The notes: generated by a model from the sequence alone, not told the origin. DNA of 64,000 bases from Symsagittifera roscoffensis (GCF_963678635.1 NC_087071.1:29500141-29564140); one strand, 5' to 3'. Positions 44,006-55,040 are shown, counted from the first letter of the stretch. Translations and numbers: made by a program.

Positions 44006-45742
44006 TTGAAACAATATCAAAATCTTGACCCAAAAATTAGACAACTAAAATCATGGCACAAATATAAAACTAAACCCGTAAAGGCAGATACAACTATTTT
44101 AGGAAATAAAACACTCCTCCGATATTTTCGAAAATTCAATAATACAACAATTAACGAAAACACAGACCTTCTAGAATACAAATTAAATGAATCTACAGTT
44201 CTCTGTCTCCCTTTAAGTATGATTCTCATAGCTTTTAATATTTCACATACACAAAACATTAAAGGACACTCTGGATCAGAAAAAACATATTCAAATTTAA
44301 TACAAAACTTTTATTTTCCAAATGCACCAATTTGGATAAAAGTACTATGCAATGGTTGTATAGTATGTCAGCTAAATAAACCTTATCCAAATCAAAAACA
44401 AATAGCACAAAAACAAGATTTTAAAGGACAAAGTTTGTACTTTAACCACCGTATTTCATTTGATACAAAAGGACCAATTTCACCATCATCCGAAGGAAAC
44501 TCCTACATTATGGTAATTGTTGACGCATTTACACATTATGTAGCACTTAACCCAGTACCACATTGTAACGCTTATTACGCTTACACAACACTTTATGAAC
44601 ACTGGATAGCCAAATTCGGACTACCAGAAATTTTAGTTACAGACAACGGTACGGAATTCATAAATAATGAAATCATCACACTATGTCATTTATATAACAT
44701 CAAACACAAACCACGTATATCTCACGCACCTTGGACAAACGGCTTAGTCGAAGGTATGAACCGTTCACTACAAGAATATCTTAGATGTATCATCAATGGC
44801 AATGATACAAGATACACTGAATGGTCAGCAGATGTAAAACTATTTCCCTTAGCATATAATTCACAAATCACGACAACTCTAGGAATGTCACCATATGAAA
44901 TGGTTTTTAATCAAAAGCCACGCAAACCAATTATGTTTACAGCAAACTCTCATAAAAATGCACAAAGTCATTGTCAACCGAATAAAGACTCAATTTGTTA
45001 TAACCTACCTTTACACACACACGATGAAGATCATTTTCATCACCCACAAATTCTTAAATTAGCCTCCGGTACACACACCGAATGGATTTTAAACAGAGAT
45101 AAAAAACACAATGAAATTTATCAAAAAGTAACAAAAAAGTTGTTACAAAGGCAAAACATTAATGAACAAATAAATTCACGCTTTACACCAGCCTCCGATT
45201 TAAAAATTGGAACATTTGTTTTAATACCCAATTTTAACACTCAAAAAGGAATTTCTAAAAAATTACAACCCCTTCGTAAAGGACCATACCAAATAATTGC
45301 CAAACCCACTGATGTCACATATAAAATCACCGACTCAGACCAAAAAGAAATTGTTCAACATCGAAACAATATATTACCTTATTACCCAAAAGAATACGCA
45401 CTACGCGAACTAACTCATTTATATTCTTTCACAGGTTTAAAAGTTATTCAAAATAACCCACATACGGAAAATAAAACAAAGGAACAACATGACATTCACC
45501 TCGAAAACCAAAATAAAAAATCAACTAAAACGAAAAGCAATACAAAAAAGCTAGATCAAAATATACCTCATAAAGAAAGAAAAAATAGAAAATTGACAGA
45601 AAAAATAATACCCCAAGAACAAATCGACAAATCAGAACATAGAGAGTCATCACGACTTAGAAATCAACCACGTAAAAACTATAAAACATTCATCCCACAA
45701 TCTAAAATATTAAAGAAAGTCGAATTTCAAAAACAGCTTTAA
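44006..45742 (+). CDS. pol: Integrase, apparently intact (578 aa)
   Basis: Joins viral DNA to host DNA. Zinc-binding HHCC: H81, H88, C118, C121. Catalytic core DD35E: Asp153 in FDTKGP, Asp213 in TDNGTEF and Glu249 in GLVEGMNRS, with the canonical 35-residue spacing. A C-terminal GPY/F module, LQPLRKGPYQIIAKP, is near residue 426. A Lys-rich tail of about 100 residues follows (KTKSNTKKLDQ). There is no stop or frameshift within the frame, unlike the rest of pol. Start chosen as the first ATG; normally it would be released from a Pol polyprotein. Confidence 0.92.
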   Translation: MKQYQNLDPKIRQLKSWHKYKTKPVKADTTILGNKTLLRYFRKFNNTTINENTDLLEYKLNESTVLCLPLSMILIAFNISHTQNIKGHSGSEKTYSNLIQNFYFPNAPIWIKVLCNGCIVCQLNKPYPNQKQIAQKQDFKGQSLYFNHRISFDTKGPISPSSEGNSYIMVIVDAFTHYVALNPVPHCNAYYAYTTLYEHWIAKFGLPEILVTDNGTEFINNEIITLCHLYNIKHKPRISHAPWTNGLVEGMNRSLQEYLRCIINGNDTRYTEWSADVKLFPLAYNSQITTTLGMSPYEMVFNQKPRKPIMFTANSHKNAQSHCQPNKDSICYNLPLHTHDEDHFHHPQILKLASGTHTEWILNRDKKHNEIYQKVTKKLLQRQNINEQINSRFTPASDLKIGTFVLIPNFNTQKGISKKLQPLRKGPYQIIAKPTDVTYKITDSDQKEIVQHRNNILPYYPKEYALRELTHLYSFTGLKVIQNNPHTENKTKEQHDIHLENQNKKSTKTKSNTKKLDQNIPHKERKNRKLTEKIIPQEQIDKSEHRESSRLRNQPRKNYKTFIPQSKILKKVEFQKQL

Positions 45743-46565
45743 TTTTATATTTCATAATCTTTGCACCTCTGAAATATTTTGAACTTTCATTTTTCAAAAT
45801 AACATGCTGACAAACACGCAGCGACTCTAGTTCATAATTAGCCAATAGGATTCATCCAATCCGTCACCTTCTCTAACTCTAGCACAAATCAACTAGACGA
45901 ACGATATTAAACTCCAGGCATATCTATAACTATAACTTTGCGACCTCCAGGTCAAAAATAAGCAAACCACTCCAACTTGACAACTAAAATAAATATCACC
46001 ATAATATCATAACCCTCCCTTATCTAATAACCCAAAGATCAACAATATTTCCCCAACTCAGACCTCAAATACCCCCCAAAACAAATATGTTAAATTAGCC
46101 TAAAGTAAAAGAACGACCATTTTAATTAGCCTAAAGTATAAAAATCTCAAAAATACCCCAGATCATTTGACAAATAAAAATAAAGAAAAAGAAGACCTCC
46201 CAATCACCATAAAATTTGCCCCCAACAATTTTTCACAAAACTCAACCCACTTGTCAAAAAACCAATAAACAATTCGACCACACTTAAAAATTGCCTCAAA
46301 CAACAAAAAATATTCGATCGAGAAGCCATTTCTTAAATGCTCTTCTCTCGACCAGTCAACATAATTCTTAACATTCTCATAAACTTTTTAACGATATTTA
46401 AACTTTTAATCATATTTCTTTTTGATACCTTTGAATCTTTTGTAATAATCTTAATCATTGTTTGCAATATTTTTTAAATTTTCTATTCCATATTCGAACT
46501 ATACCTCCAACTTTCAAAAGCTATTGACTATATCCACAGGTACGATTCACAAAACTTATCTAAAT
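45743..46565 (+). other. Non-coding region after pol
   Basis: About 800 bp without a sustained frame, A/C-rich with several 'tttaattagcctaaagta'-like words (46091 and 46121 are near repeats). It could contain splice acceptors or regulatory RNA for the downstream genes; none is definable by eye. Confidence 0.5.
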
Positions 46566-46753
46566 GATACGAACCATTTTTAGTGGAACAGATATTTTTT
46601 CTACTATTTGTAATTTTTAATACATTTCTATCATCCCTCATCTTGACAATATGCAAATGTATAAAGAAAGCAATCATCACATTCGCCCTAGCAACAATCC
46701 TCCTATTTCTTTTTCTAGAAGAATACTATAATAAACATAAATTTTTCCACTAA
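46566..46753 (+). CDS. Short hydrophobic frame without ATG
   Basis: Open for about 60 codons to TAA 46751-46753, with two hydrophobic stretches (FFLLFVIFNTFLSSLILTI and IITFALATILLFLFL) around a basic KCIKK. No ATG in frame after the preceding TGA. It may be an exon or a membrane-anchor remnant. Function unknown. Confidence 0.25.
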
Positions 46754-47894
46754 AAGAATAAATAAAAAACCATCAAAAATTGCTAACCAACAATCACACA
46801 GTCAGTCTTCACCGACATCACCCCAAGATAACCCAACACTACCTTCAACTACCCAAAACCCCCAAACATCTACACGAATTTCCTTTCAAGATAACCCATA
46901 TACCTTTGAAGAACGACACGCTCGCTTATCTGAACCACTAGAACCAGTTCAACGACAAGCACCTCTAAGCGAACCAACATATAACTTATACCCAACACTA
47001 CCACAAGAATTAAGTAGAATACGAAATCCTAGTCAAAACCAAAATACAGTCGAAATAAATAGACAAATTATACATCCTCGACGAAACAGAAATTTTCAAA
47101 CTCCCCGAGTTCATTTTGATATACCTCAATCCCCATCACAAAGTACTCCAGAAAACCCCATTGGTATATTACCAGAAACCCCTACGCTTCTTTCACAACG
47201 TAGCACCTCAAGCCTACCCTCAGATTACTTAGGTTCAACACCAACATCTGAACAAATACGTGAAAACCCCTTTAACCCCACAAACCAAACATCACGACTA
47301 CCATATTGGACAACACATTCATTCACAGAAGGTGAACCAAATTTAATCAATGATCCAATAGATATTTCTACGGATACAACAACATCCTCATCACTACCAG
47401 AAACATTATCACTACCATCAACACCATCAATAAGTCAGATTTCACCAACGCCTTTTAACTTAAATTTCCCAAATAACCTCGACGCTAGATATCGAGAACA
47501 ATCATCAACAAAAATTCCTTTAAGACTAGACTGGAATACATTCACAGCACCTCCACCATTATTTGGACAACACCCAGAAAGTAACCAACTCCACAACTGG
47601 GCACTAAATAGACTACAATATCGACAAGACATCCACGAAGACATTCGTGATCATAACATCCAAATACTCCAACAAAATAGTCTACAATTAAAATTTGAAA
47701 TCACGGTTAAACTAAACAACATTACTCAACATCCCTACCCATTAAACCCACCAAATATAACAGCTCAATCACTACCACCACCATTTATAACAACTGAAGT
47801 AATATACAAATACGACAGATATACCAAAAAGACAATTGGTTACATCACATTTTATAACCCATACTCAGGATTATCATACACATGTATATTCTAA
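46719..47894 (+). CDS. Pro/Ser-rich accessory frame without ATG (~390 codons)
   Basis: Uninterrupted from after TAG 46716-46718 to TAA 47892-47894, yet it contains no suitable start, so ordinary ORF calling misses it. The first ~260 residues are Pro/Ser/Thr/Gln-rich and probably disordered (NRNFQTPRVHFDIPQSPSQ). The last ~120 look folded (LDWNTFTAPPPLF, NWALNRLQYRQDIHEDI, TKKTIGYITFYNPYSG). It overlaps the env ATG by 13 nt in another frame. It may be reached by splicing or initiate upstream. No family recognised; it may be unique to this element group. Confidence 0.55.
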   Translation, partial: KNTIININFSTKRINKKPSKIANQQSHSQSSPTSPQDNPTLPSTTQNPQTSTRISFQDNPYTFEERHARLSEPLEPVQRQAPLSEPTYNLYPTLPQELSRIRNPSQNQNTVEINRQIIHPRRNRNFQTPRVHFDIPQSPSQSTPENPIGILPETPTLLSQRSTSSLPSDYLGSTPTSEQIRENPFNPTNQTSRLPYWTTHSFTEGEPNLINDPIDISTDTTTSSSLPETLSLPSTPSISQISPTPFNLNFPNNLDARYREQSSTKIPLRLDWNTFTAPPPLFGQHPESNQLHNWALNRLQYRQDIHEDIRDHNIQILQQNSLQLKFEITVKLNNITQHPYPLNPPNITAQSLPPPFITTEVIYKYDRYTKKTIGYITFYNPYSGLSYTCIF

Positions 47895-50503
47895 AAATAT
47901 TAATTTTTCTCCAACTCTTTTTTCTAGTAATCTCCAATCAGAACATAAACCCTTCCCCCCGCACAGGACCCCAAGATTTATTAGTAACACATTACGATTG
48001 TGAAGAAAATGAACAAAAAACACTACACAAATATGCAATAAATCAAGTATCACAATGCGAAACAGAACCACAAGCTATAGAAACTACAAATGTAATAGCG
48101 ACACTTTATTCAAAAGCCCGAGCAAAAACAGTTATAGGATATAAATTCACAGCAACATTTTCTGAAAAGAAAGTACATTGTTCACAAGTCTCAAATGGAA
48201 ATAAAAACCGACTTGACCACGAATCATTCTACCAGAGTAATATCGAACGACTTTTACATCTCAATCCCGAAGATTGTAAAAACGAGTTACTCCGACTAAA
48301 CATCACAAGAAATAAAAACGCAGATAGAAAGTTAGTATATTTCCAAGTTTTTTCAGATTCTGTACATCAAGCAGAACTTGAAAGATATCAAGGACATATA
48401 AAATTAGATGAAAAATAGCCATACAACGGCGCACACGGAAGATTAACTTATGACATACACGATAAACACTGGATACCACATATTGGTATAAATAACCCAT
48501 CAAACTGCAAAGCAGACACAAAAAATAAAGGATATCAAGAAATAATGTTTTTCGATTGGAAAATGCAACTCGAAAAAATACAACTCACACGCGATTTATC
48601 TGACAACACAATGATCTATCAAGGGATTAGATTACCTTGTAAAAACGACCAAGGCTATTGTGACCCTACAACACGAACACAAGCAACAATTGTTTGGTTC
48701 CCCGAAGACACATGTACAACATTTCAAGTAGCAAAAATACACGCTCGTATGATAAAATTTCACGAAAAATATTTTATACAATCAATTCCATATGAACAAG
48801 TAAATCCATCACGAAAACAAATTTCTAATTTTAGAAACATACACAATATAGAAAATAAATTGACACGTTTTCAAATATATCAAGAAACAGAACTTGCATG
48901 TAAATACAGAAATCCACTTCACAAAACACAATACTCCGAAATATTAGTTGAATACGAAAAAGGATTCGACATGACCACTGGAAAAATAAAAATCGACCCA
49001 TACGCCACAAGTCATCCTATAAACGAAGGAACATCATATATACCAGTTAATTTTCAAAAAAGTAAAGGTCAACCTGGTCGACATCTAAAGCCCCATGACA
49101 CTAGAAGCACACGTTTACAAGAACTATCACTAATGAATAGTACATATTTCGGTAATATCCACTATGATATTCACTTAGATATGAAATTAGATTACACAAT
49201 TAGCCGAATTTTTTAAGAAATGTCACTCTCTGAATTAGAAACACTTCACCAACTATGCGAATTAGAAAGGTCACAAATCCTACAATCACTTGCACTAGCA
49301 GTATTAAAAATACCCTACGCAGGATATTTACTATCAGGAAATAGATCAAATTTTTTAGACTATGAAGGAAACATTTTATGGTTTTATACCTGTGCCAAAA
49401 AAGTATCACCACTATATTTTTTTGAAGATAAACGATGCTATAAAAGAATCCCTATCTTTTATAAGAATAAAGTACATTTCGTTGACACACTTTCAAGACG
49501 AACCTATTTCTGGGATACCGCAGTCCCATGTGGATCAGAAAATAGCCACAATGTAGTACAACTGAACCCTGATGAAGATAAAGATTACCTTCTTACCCCA
49601 TATCCCACATTAATGCAATCACTCAAAAAAATTTCACCTGAAAGCATTAGAGCTATTGCTCGAAACCCAAATATTGACCTACAATCAATTGGAATATACT
49701 CAAAATCCGATATCCAACATCACATTAGAACACAACAATTCCAAGAATTATTAACACAAATGGACACTATACAAAGACAATCAATTGACCAAAACTTACG
49801 CAAACTTGCCGAAACCGCAGGATTTGCAGATATTTTAACACAAGACTATAGCGGATATTTTAAAGACATTAAAGACTATATATATCTAAACGGTGAAAAA
49901 TACCGACCACAAGATATCTTACCTATAAATATTTTTAGCTTTGTTACACTCAAAAATGAAATTCTTGATTTTCTAGGATGGCCCTATTACATCTTAATGT
50001 TAAAATTAAGTATTTTATATGCAATGTTTAACTTTATAGGATTTCTTTTTTCACTTTTAAAAGGAATCTATAATACATGCGCTATACACACACAAGTAAA
50101 TAGACAAGCAAGTGTAGCACGCATACTATTTGCAGGATTTTTTGGAATTTTTTCATCATCAATAAACAAAATTCTTTTAGACGCACAAATGAAAGAATAC
50201 AACACAAAAATAGCAACAAGACAGAATACATATGACGAAGAACATAAAAATGTAGAAATAACGCCTACAGCACCACAGTTACCACCCCTACCACATAACC
50301 ATCCATTATCCCTAGTCCCACAAAATTTTCGAAATTTAGCAATAACACATAATCCAAATTTTAGACCAACCATATCACAAAGTCCCATTCAACATATAAT
50401 GACACATCATTCACTAGATGAAAATGCATATGAACAAATTATAGAACAACCCCATACCACCGCTTTTCAGTCTAAATATAATAATTTTTTTAGCCCACGA
50501 TGA
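47882..50503 (+). pseudogene. env: Envelope glycoprotein-like gene with two in-frame stops
   Basis: A single reading frame of 873 sense-length codons interrupted by TAG at 48416-48418 (codon 179) and TAA at 49214-49216 (codon 445), with no frameshift. N-terminal signal peptide (YILKILIFLQLFFLVIS). The ectodomain has many Cys and N-glycosylation sites. Near 49400 there is a Cys-rich segment FYTCAKKVSPLYF then RCYKRIPIFYKNKVHFVD, a layout I associate with class III glycoproteins of mononegavirus/jingchuvirus type (inference). A strong membrane anchor (LSILYAMFNFIGFLFSLL) lies near codon 705, followed by a long Pro-rich cytoplasmic tail. Product would be truncated after 178 residues. Confidence 0.75.
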
Positions 50504-51528
50504 GCCGACAACTTGGATCCCTACACCGCTCAAATTCCCATCCAACCAACCTCAACACTCCAATTACAATAATTCCACTTTTTGCTTTCCCGCCACCCGA
50601 TTTCCCAACCAATAATATATCATCAGGCATGAATTCAGACACTAATTCACATATCTCAGTTTTATACTCCATTTCACAACTCAATAACCCAAATATTGAA
50701 AACCCTGATGAATTTGCAGACTCTGAACCATCTCCATCAAATAATTTTCAAACCAACTCCTCAGTTTTTTCAAAACCCCCTTTTCAACCAATCCCACCAA
50801 ATAACCCACTCCCATCCATTTCTACACCCTCTTATGCTTCACAAGTCACCCCAACCTACTCTTCATTTCATTCAGACACTCCCCAAATCTCCCAAGAACT
50901 AGATAATTTTATCACCCTACAACAACAACCCTTCCACCTTGACACCCCCACTATAAATCAGATTTCATCCACAATAGAATCATCAAACCCACCTACCCCT
51001 ACACCCTTTTCAGCTTATACCGCATCATTAGCACCATCATCCACATCCACCGAATCATCATATAGCACTAATAGAGCTTATCGCACTTTCAAAAGAAAAT
51101 TCCCAAACCATCCATTTCCAACAAAACCAGGAACAGCCCGTGAATATATTAATCATCCAAATCACACTAACACGAAAGATTTTTTAGCAATCACCTTACC
51201 TTCATTTCCACAGTATACTTTGAACACCCCTAACGACACTAACGACACACGTAGTTTTGTAGATGAACAAGTTTTAATGCCTACACTTCATTGGACATCA
51301 TATTATCATTTTACTAACCCCCTTTGCCTACCTTTATCTAATACTCACATCGATATAGAAAGAAATCAAGATATGCTATATCGACTCACCACACCACTAA
51401 CACATAGACAATTTACTTATATAGGATATAAAAAGTCACTAAAAACATACACTGCACCCCGAGCTAACGAATATACGCTAGAATATTACGATCACAACAT
51501 CATCCGAGCTACCAAGACCAATTTTTAG
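50500..51528 (+). pseudogene. Post-env accessory gene, first part (342 aa)
   Basis: It starts with an ATGA overlap with the env stop, suggesting coupled expression or an accidental overlap. The first ~190 residues are Pro/Ser/Asn-rich and likely disordered. The rest contains folded-looking segments (TKDFLAITLPSFPQYTL, EQVLMPTLHWTSYYHF, RQFTYIGYKKSLKTY). It ends at TAG 51526. The phase of the DNA downstream shows that a frameshift near 51520 split a longer gene. No homologue recognised; a gene after env is unusual for gypsy elements. Confidence 0.6.
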
Positions 51529-52100
51529 ATGATGATCGTTTCGCTAACCCACAAATCACAGAAAAATTCTTCATCAAAACACCATATGTATTTACACTCA
51601 ATATAATTGATCGCAAATTCGACCACGTCATTTCTGAAGCACTAACCGACATGCATGCTTACGAAAGTTTTAAAGAAAGATTTCAATTATTTTCACTAAC
51701 CTTCAATTTCCTTGCACCACAAGAACGCGATTTGGACTGCTCACACGACATTATGTTACGCACTAAACAAACCCACACATATACATATTATCGCTTCATA
51801 CAAAATCATTTTGATCTACACACTCCATCAAGACAACCACACCACCGTTTTCAATTTATAAACTCTAAATACACTTCACCATTTTTTCTTAACTTCACAT
51901 ATTGCATCAACGATACTAACCTTCACGGTATTCTTCGCAATTATGATCCCATAACCCAAATGTATATTTTTTGTCCCATCACGAAGACCTTCAACGCAGA
52001 AGAATCCAGACCCTTCCTTATCCCACATGAATTTATTCAACCTATAGAAATCCCGATATTAGAATTCATCCACAACACTAAATACAATCACAAATTATAA
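51520..52100 (+). pseudogene. Post-env accessory gene, second part
   Basis: Frame 3 is open from about 51520 (FLDDDRFANPQITEKF onward) to 52100, with first ATG at 51651 (149 aa from there). The C-terminal half has FFLNFTYCINDTNLHGILR and PITKTFNAEESRPFLIP. It continues the 50500 frame in another phase. Function unknown. Confidence 0.55.
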
Positions 52101-53254
52101 AACCTCATCCAAAACACACCTTATGAGTTTGCAGTTGGCACTGAAGAACTAAAAACTATTTAGCACTTCAATTGCTTTGGCCACTGCTTCAAACTAAAAA
52201 CATCAATCGCATACTAGCAAAATTACTAACAAATTCCGACATAATACACGACATCTTCCCCCACGGTTTTTCCCCGACGACTAACAGGTAAGTATAATTT
52301 ATACATATTCTTCACTAATAAATTTGAATAAATACTAACCATTCTTTATCCATGTCTTATTTAGATTTTTAGTCTTCATCCCACGATCACCTGCAAATTA
52401 CACAAAAGAAAAATAAAAAATAGAAAACTTCTTCAAATTCTTCAAAACTCTATTAATATTTTGCACTAGATAAATTCAATAAAAATCATACCAATGTAGT
52501 AAATTAATTTATAAATTATTTCCCTAAAAGCAGTAATTCTAATAATGATGAAAATTTGTAACTTAATTTTTCCCCAAAAAACTAGCAGTAAAATTGAAAT
52601 TCTATGTAGTAAATTGATAAAACGAAAATGCAGTACTAACTTTTTGATATTTCCATTCACTCGCACAAAAATTCTATCCAAACTCGCACAGCTCGCCCAC
52701 GAAGAATTCTTTAAATAATATATTTCAGTTTCAAGCTTTCACACTCAACAACTCTAACACACGATAACACGTTTCAAACTTTCCTTTAACCCGGTTGGAA
52801 AGGAATTATATACTAAACAAAACTAACCAATGCAGCTTACTAAACACCACAAATCATAGAATAACAGCATGACTAAGGAAAGGAAACCAACGGTACCCAA
52901 ACCGGATTAACCCAGTTTAAAACTGGATAATTTATTCTTTTGAAGACTATTATAAAGTCTAAGAAAGAAATAATAAAACACAAAAAAGTCGAAAGACAAA
53001 CCCATACCAAAAACAATTTGATTTTTGAAAAAAGGACACAACCAAAGAAACATAAGAAAAACCACAATAAACCCAACATAAAACGTTATCACATAACAGG
53101 ACCTCTCACAGAAACCGCACGAAATCACACTCCCACTCCTGGCCTAACCCACCAGAGAGGACGTCCTGAGCATGCTCTATAGCCGGCCTAACCCACCGCG
53201 CTACATCCACGCTTTGTGACAACACTTCTATTTTTAATAAGAGGTACTCAAGGG
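52101..53254 (+). other. 3' untranslated region of the element
   Basis: No supported gene. A frame that stays open from about 52160 to 52290 (LLWPLLQTKNINRILAKL) may be the end of the accessory gene. Contains the candidate intron (52288-52364). Inverted words aaccggattaacccag/ccggtt flank 52785-52915. 52960-53254 is shared with the second copy at the right edge. Confidence 0.5.
52288..52364 (+). other. Candidate 77-bp intron
   Basis: Donor ACAG|GTAAGTA, branch-like TACTAAC at about 52333-52339 and acceptor TTATTTAG. All three signals are near consensus and well spaced. It lies downstream of the last accessory frame, so it could be used in the genomic RNA's 3' region or join a short final exon. 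Confidence 0.45.
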
Positions 53255-54373
53255 TGAGTAACTCTTCAAAATAACTGAACTAAAACAAAAAGCTTTTGTG
53301 AAAACAACTAACCAAAATCATAATTAAAACACAGAACTAATAAAAATTTTATAAAATGTAAATTATACCTTGCAGTATTTAGATCAGCATACAACACCAA
53401 AGACGAACATCCAAAGACAAAAATGACCCCACTACACTCGAAAAAGAATGGCCAACCACAATCAATATGCCGTCCACAATCACAACTCAAAGGATTTAGA
53501 GTACGACTTGACTTCGCAGAAAAGGACTTCATTGAACTAGACCAATGACCACCTCGATGTTCAAGTATACGTACAGATCCGAGTAACCAGGCATCCCCTC
53601 CACGCACAATCTCCACGCCATTCCCAAGCTAGATCAGACACAAAAGAAGTTCTCCACGAAGAACAGAAAAACCTGACATAGCCAACCATTCTGAAATCAG
53701 ATTTGAGTTTGTTGCGGAGACTAAGTCGTTGTCACAAGAAGAACACAACGTCTTATGTCTCTAACTCCAGCTTCCTGGAACTTCCCTAACAAAAGAGGAA
53801 ACGGAAGAAAATTATGATGTTCGCCAAAAACAAACGTCCATCATCCATCCTTCGAATTGCAGAAGAACTTGAAGAAAAATTGCAAAACTTGCTACTCTTA
53901 CCGCGAGAAAGTTTAAGATTTATAGTCTTAGATGGTTTTCCTGAAACTTGCAGTTTTCGCTATTGGAACCTGATCTAAACTATATTTTATGATTGGATAA
54001 ATTAGATATTTTACCACTGTAAAGTATTTAATATTAACCAATCATAATCCATCTAACTAACAACCCACTTATTTGTAAGTGCTGAAATTACTTGTAATTT
54101 CAGCAGCAGAGAGATTTGAATTTAACTTAGAAATTAGTTGTCTCTCCAAGAGAACTTCAGCAGCCGCAATAAACCAGTATACCCTAGATCTATTGAGCCT
54201 AGCAGAGACTAGTTAAACAACCTGAGACTAGATAGTATAAGAGTAAGATTAGGATCGGTATTAGACTAAGAAGTTGCACGAATCTATCCGGCCGAAAATA
54301 AGATAGCGTGACGAGCAGACGGTGTACACTATCCGAAATTACTCTATGAGTTAAGACCATCGGTTATAACTCA
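53255..54373 (+). repeat. 3' LTR (start provisional)
   Basis: The end at 54373 (ggttataactca) is set by divergence from the 5' LTR. The start at TGAGTAACTC (53255) is a guess based on TG, partial inversion of the CA end (TGAGTTATAA when complemented) and the purine-rich caaggg before it. Shared sequence with the right-edge copy extends further left, to at least 52960. Contains an antisense frame (53308-53616) that recurs in the other LTRs, and insertions at 53750-53770 and 53870-53955 relative to the 5' LTR. Confidence 0.75.
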
Positions 54374-54892
54374 ATACCTAAAATCATATTTGAACAATTT
54401 CAGAGCTCTTTATACCGCGTTTTACGAGTCAAACAATTTGACGACCCTCATAACTTCACAAAAAGAATCAATTTGGAAAATTCTTTTGAACTTTGAGCTC
54501 TGGACATTTTTTCTTTCAGATAACAGTAAAAAGTCCACCAAAACTGGCCAGATAAAATTTCAAAGTTTGTCTACATAGTTAAAACATACACACCGAGCTT
54601 GAATATTGAGTCACCTTTTTTGAAAGCCAGAACAAAACGGCAAACTGAGCTTCTAGCGAAACGCTTTTCTCCAGTTCCGAACCTGATTAACTCGTCTGAA
54701 CCCCAAACTATTCAAAAAATATAGCTGGCAAGGAAGATGGTTTTTTCCATGTTTCTATAGTTTTTTCATGCTCGAAACACCTTTTTTTTTCACTCTACTC
54801 TCCCAAAAAAAATCTTCTACTTGGGGGACTGTTTACTGTACTCCAATGATCGCCGCCGGTTGTGCATACCACTATGAAAATGTAATCTACAC
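54374..54892. other. Unassigned stretch after the gypsy element
   Basis: No target duplication matching the left flank (cgttatttgc) follows the LTR (atacctaa). Nothing else recognised. Confidence 0.5.
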
Positions 54893-55040
54893 GGCAGGGG
54901 CGGATCTGGGATTTTCTCGAGGGGGGGGGGCGGATTTCAAAGAAAAAATTGAAAATTTTGTCGACCATTTTCTAGGTCGATCAAATTTTTCTGAGCTCTT
55001 CCAAAGCCCAACAAAGACTCTGTTTTGGTTTAAATTTTAG
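54893..55040 (+). repeat. Partial dispersed repeat R4
   Basis: ggcaggggcggatctggg, then aaaattttgtcgacca and gatcaaatttttctgag, matches the complement of 29770-29870. The other end of the repeat is missing. Confidence 0.6.

Larger units (their letters stand above)
35301..54373 (+). mobile_element. Complex Ty3/gypsy retrovirus-like element (~19 kb)
   Basis: LTRs at both ends, a TGG-initiated primer site right after the left LTR, and pol in the order protease-RT-RNase H-integrase place it in Ty3/gypsy. An env-like gene follows pol, as in errantiviruses. It is unusually long: there is an additional small ORF and a 419-aa ORF before gag, a ~390-codon frame between pol and env, and another accessory gene after env. 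The plus strand is strikingly A-rich and G-poor throughout. Stops or frameshifts break gag, the protease-to-RT part, RT, env and the 3' accessory gene, so this copy is defective. A second copy enters from the right edge in opposite orientation. Confidence 0.93.
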
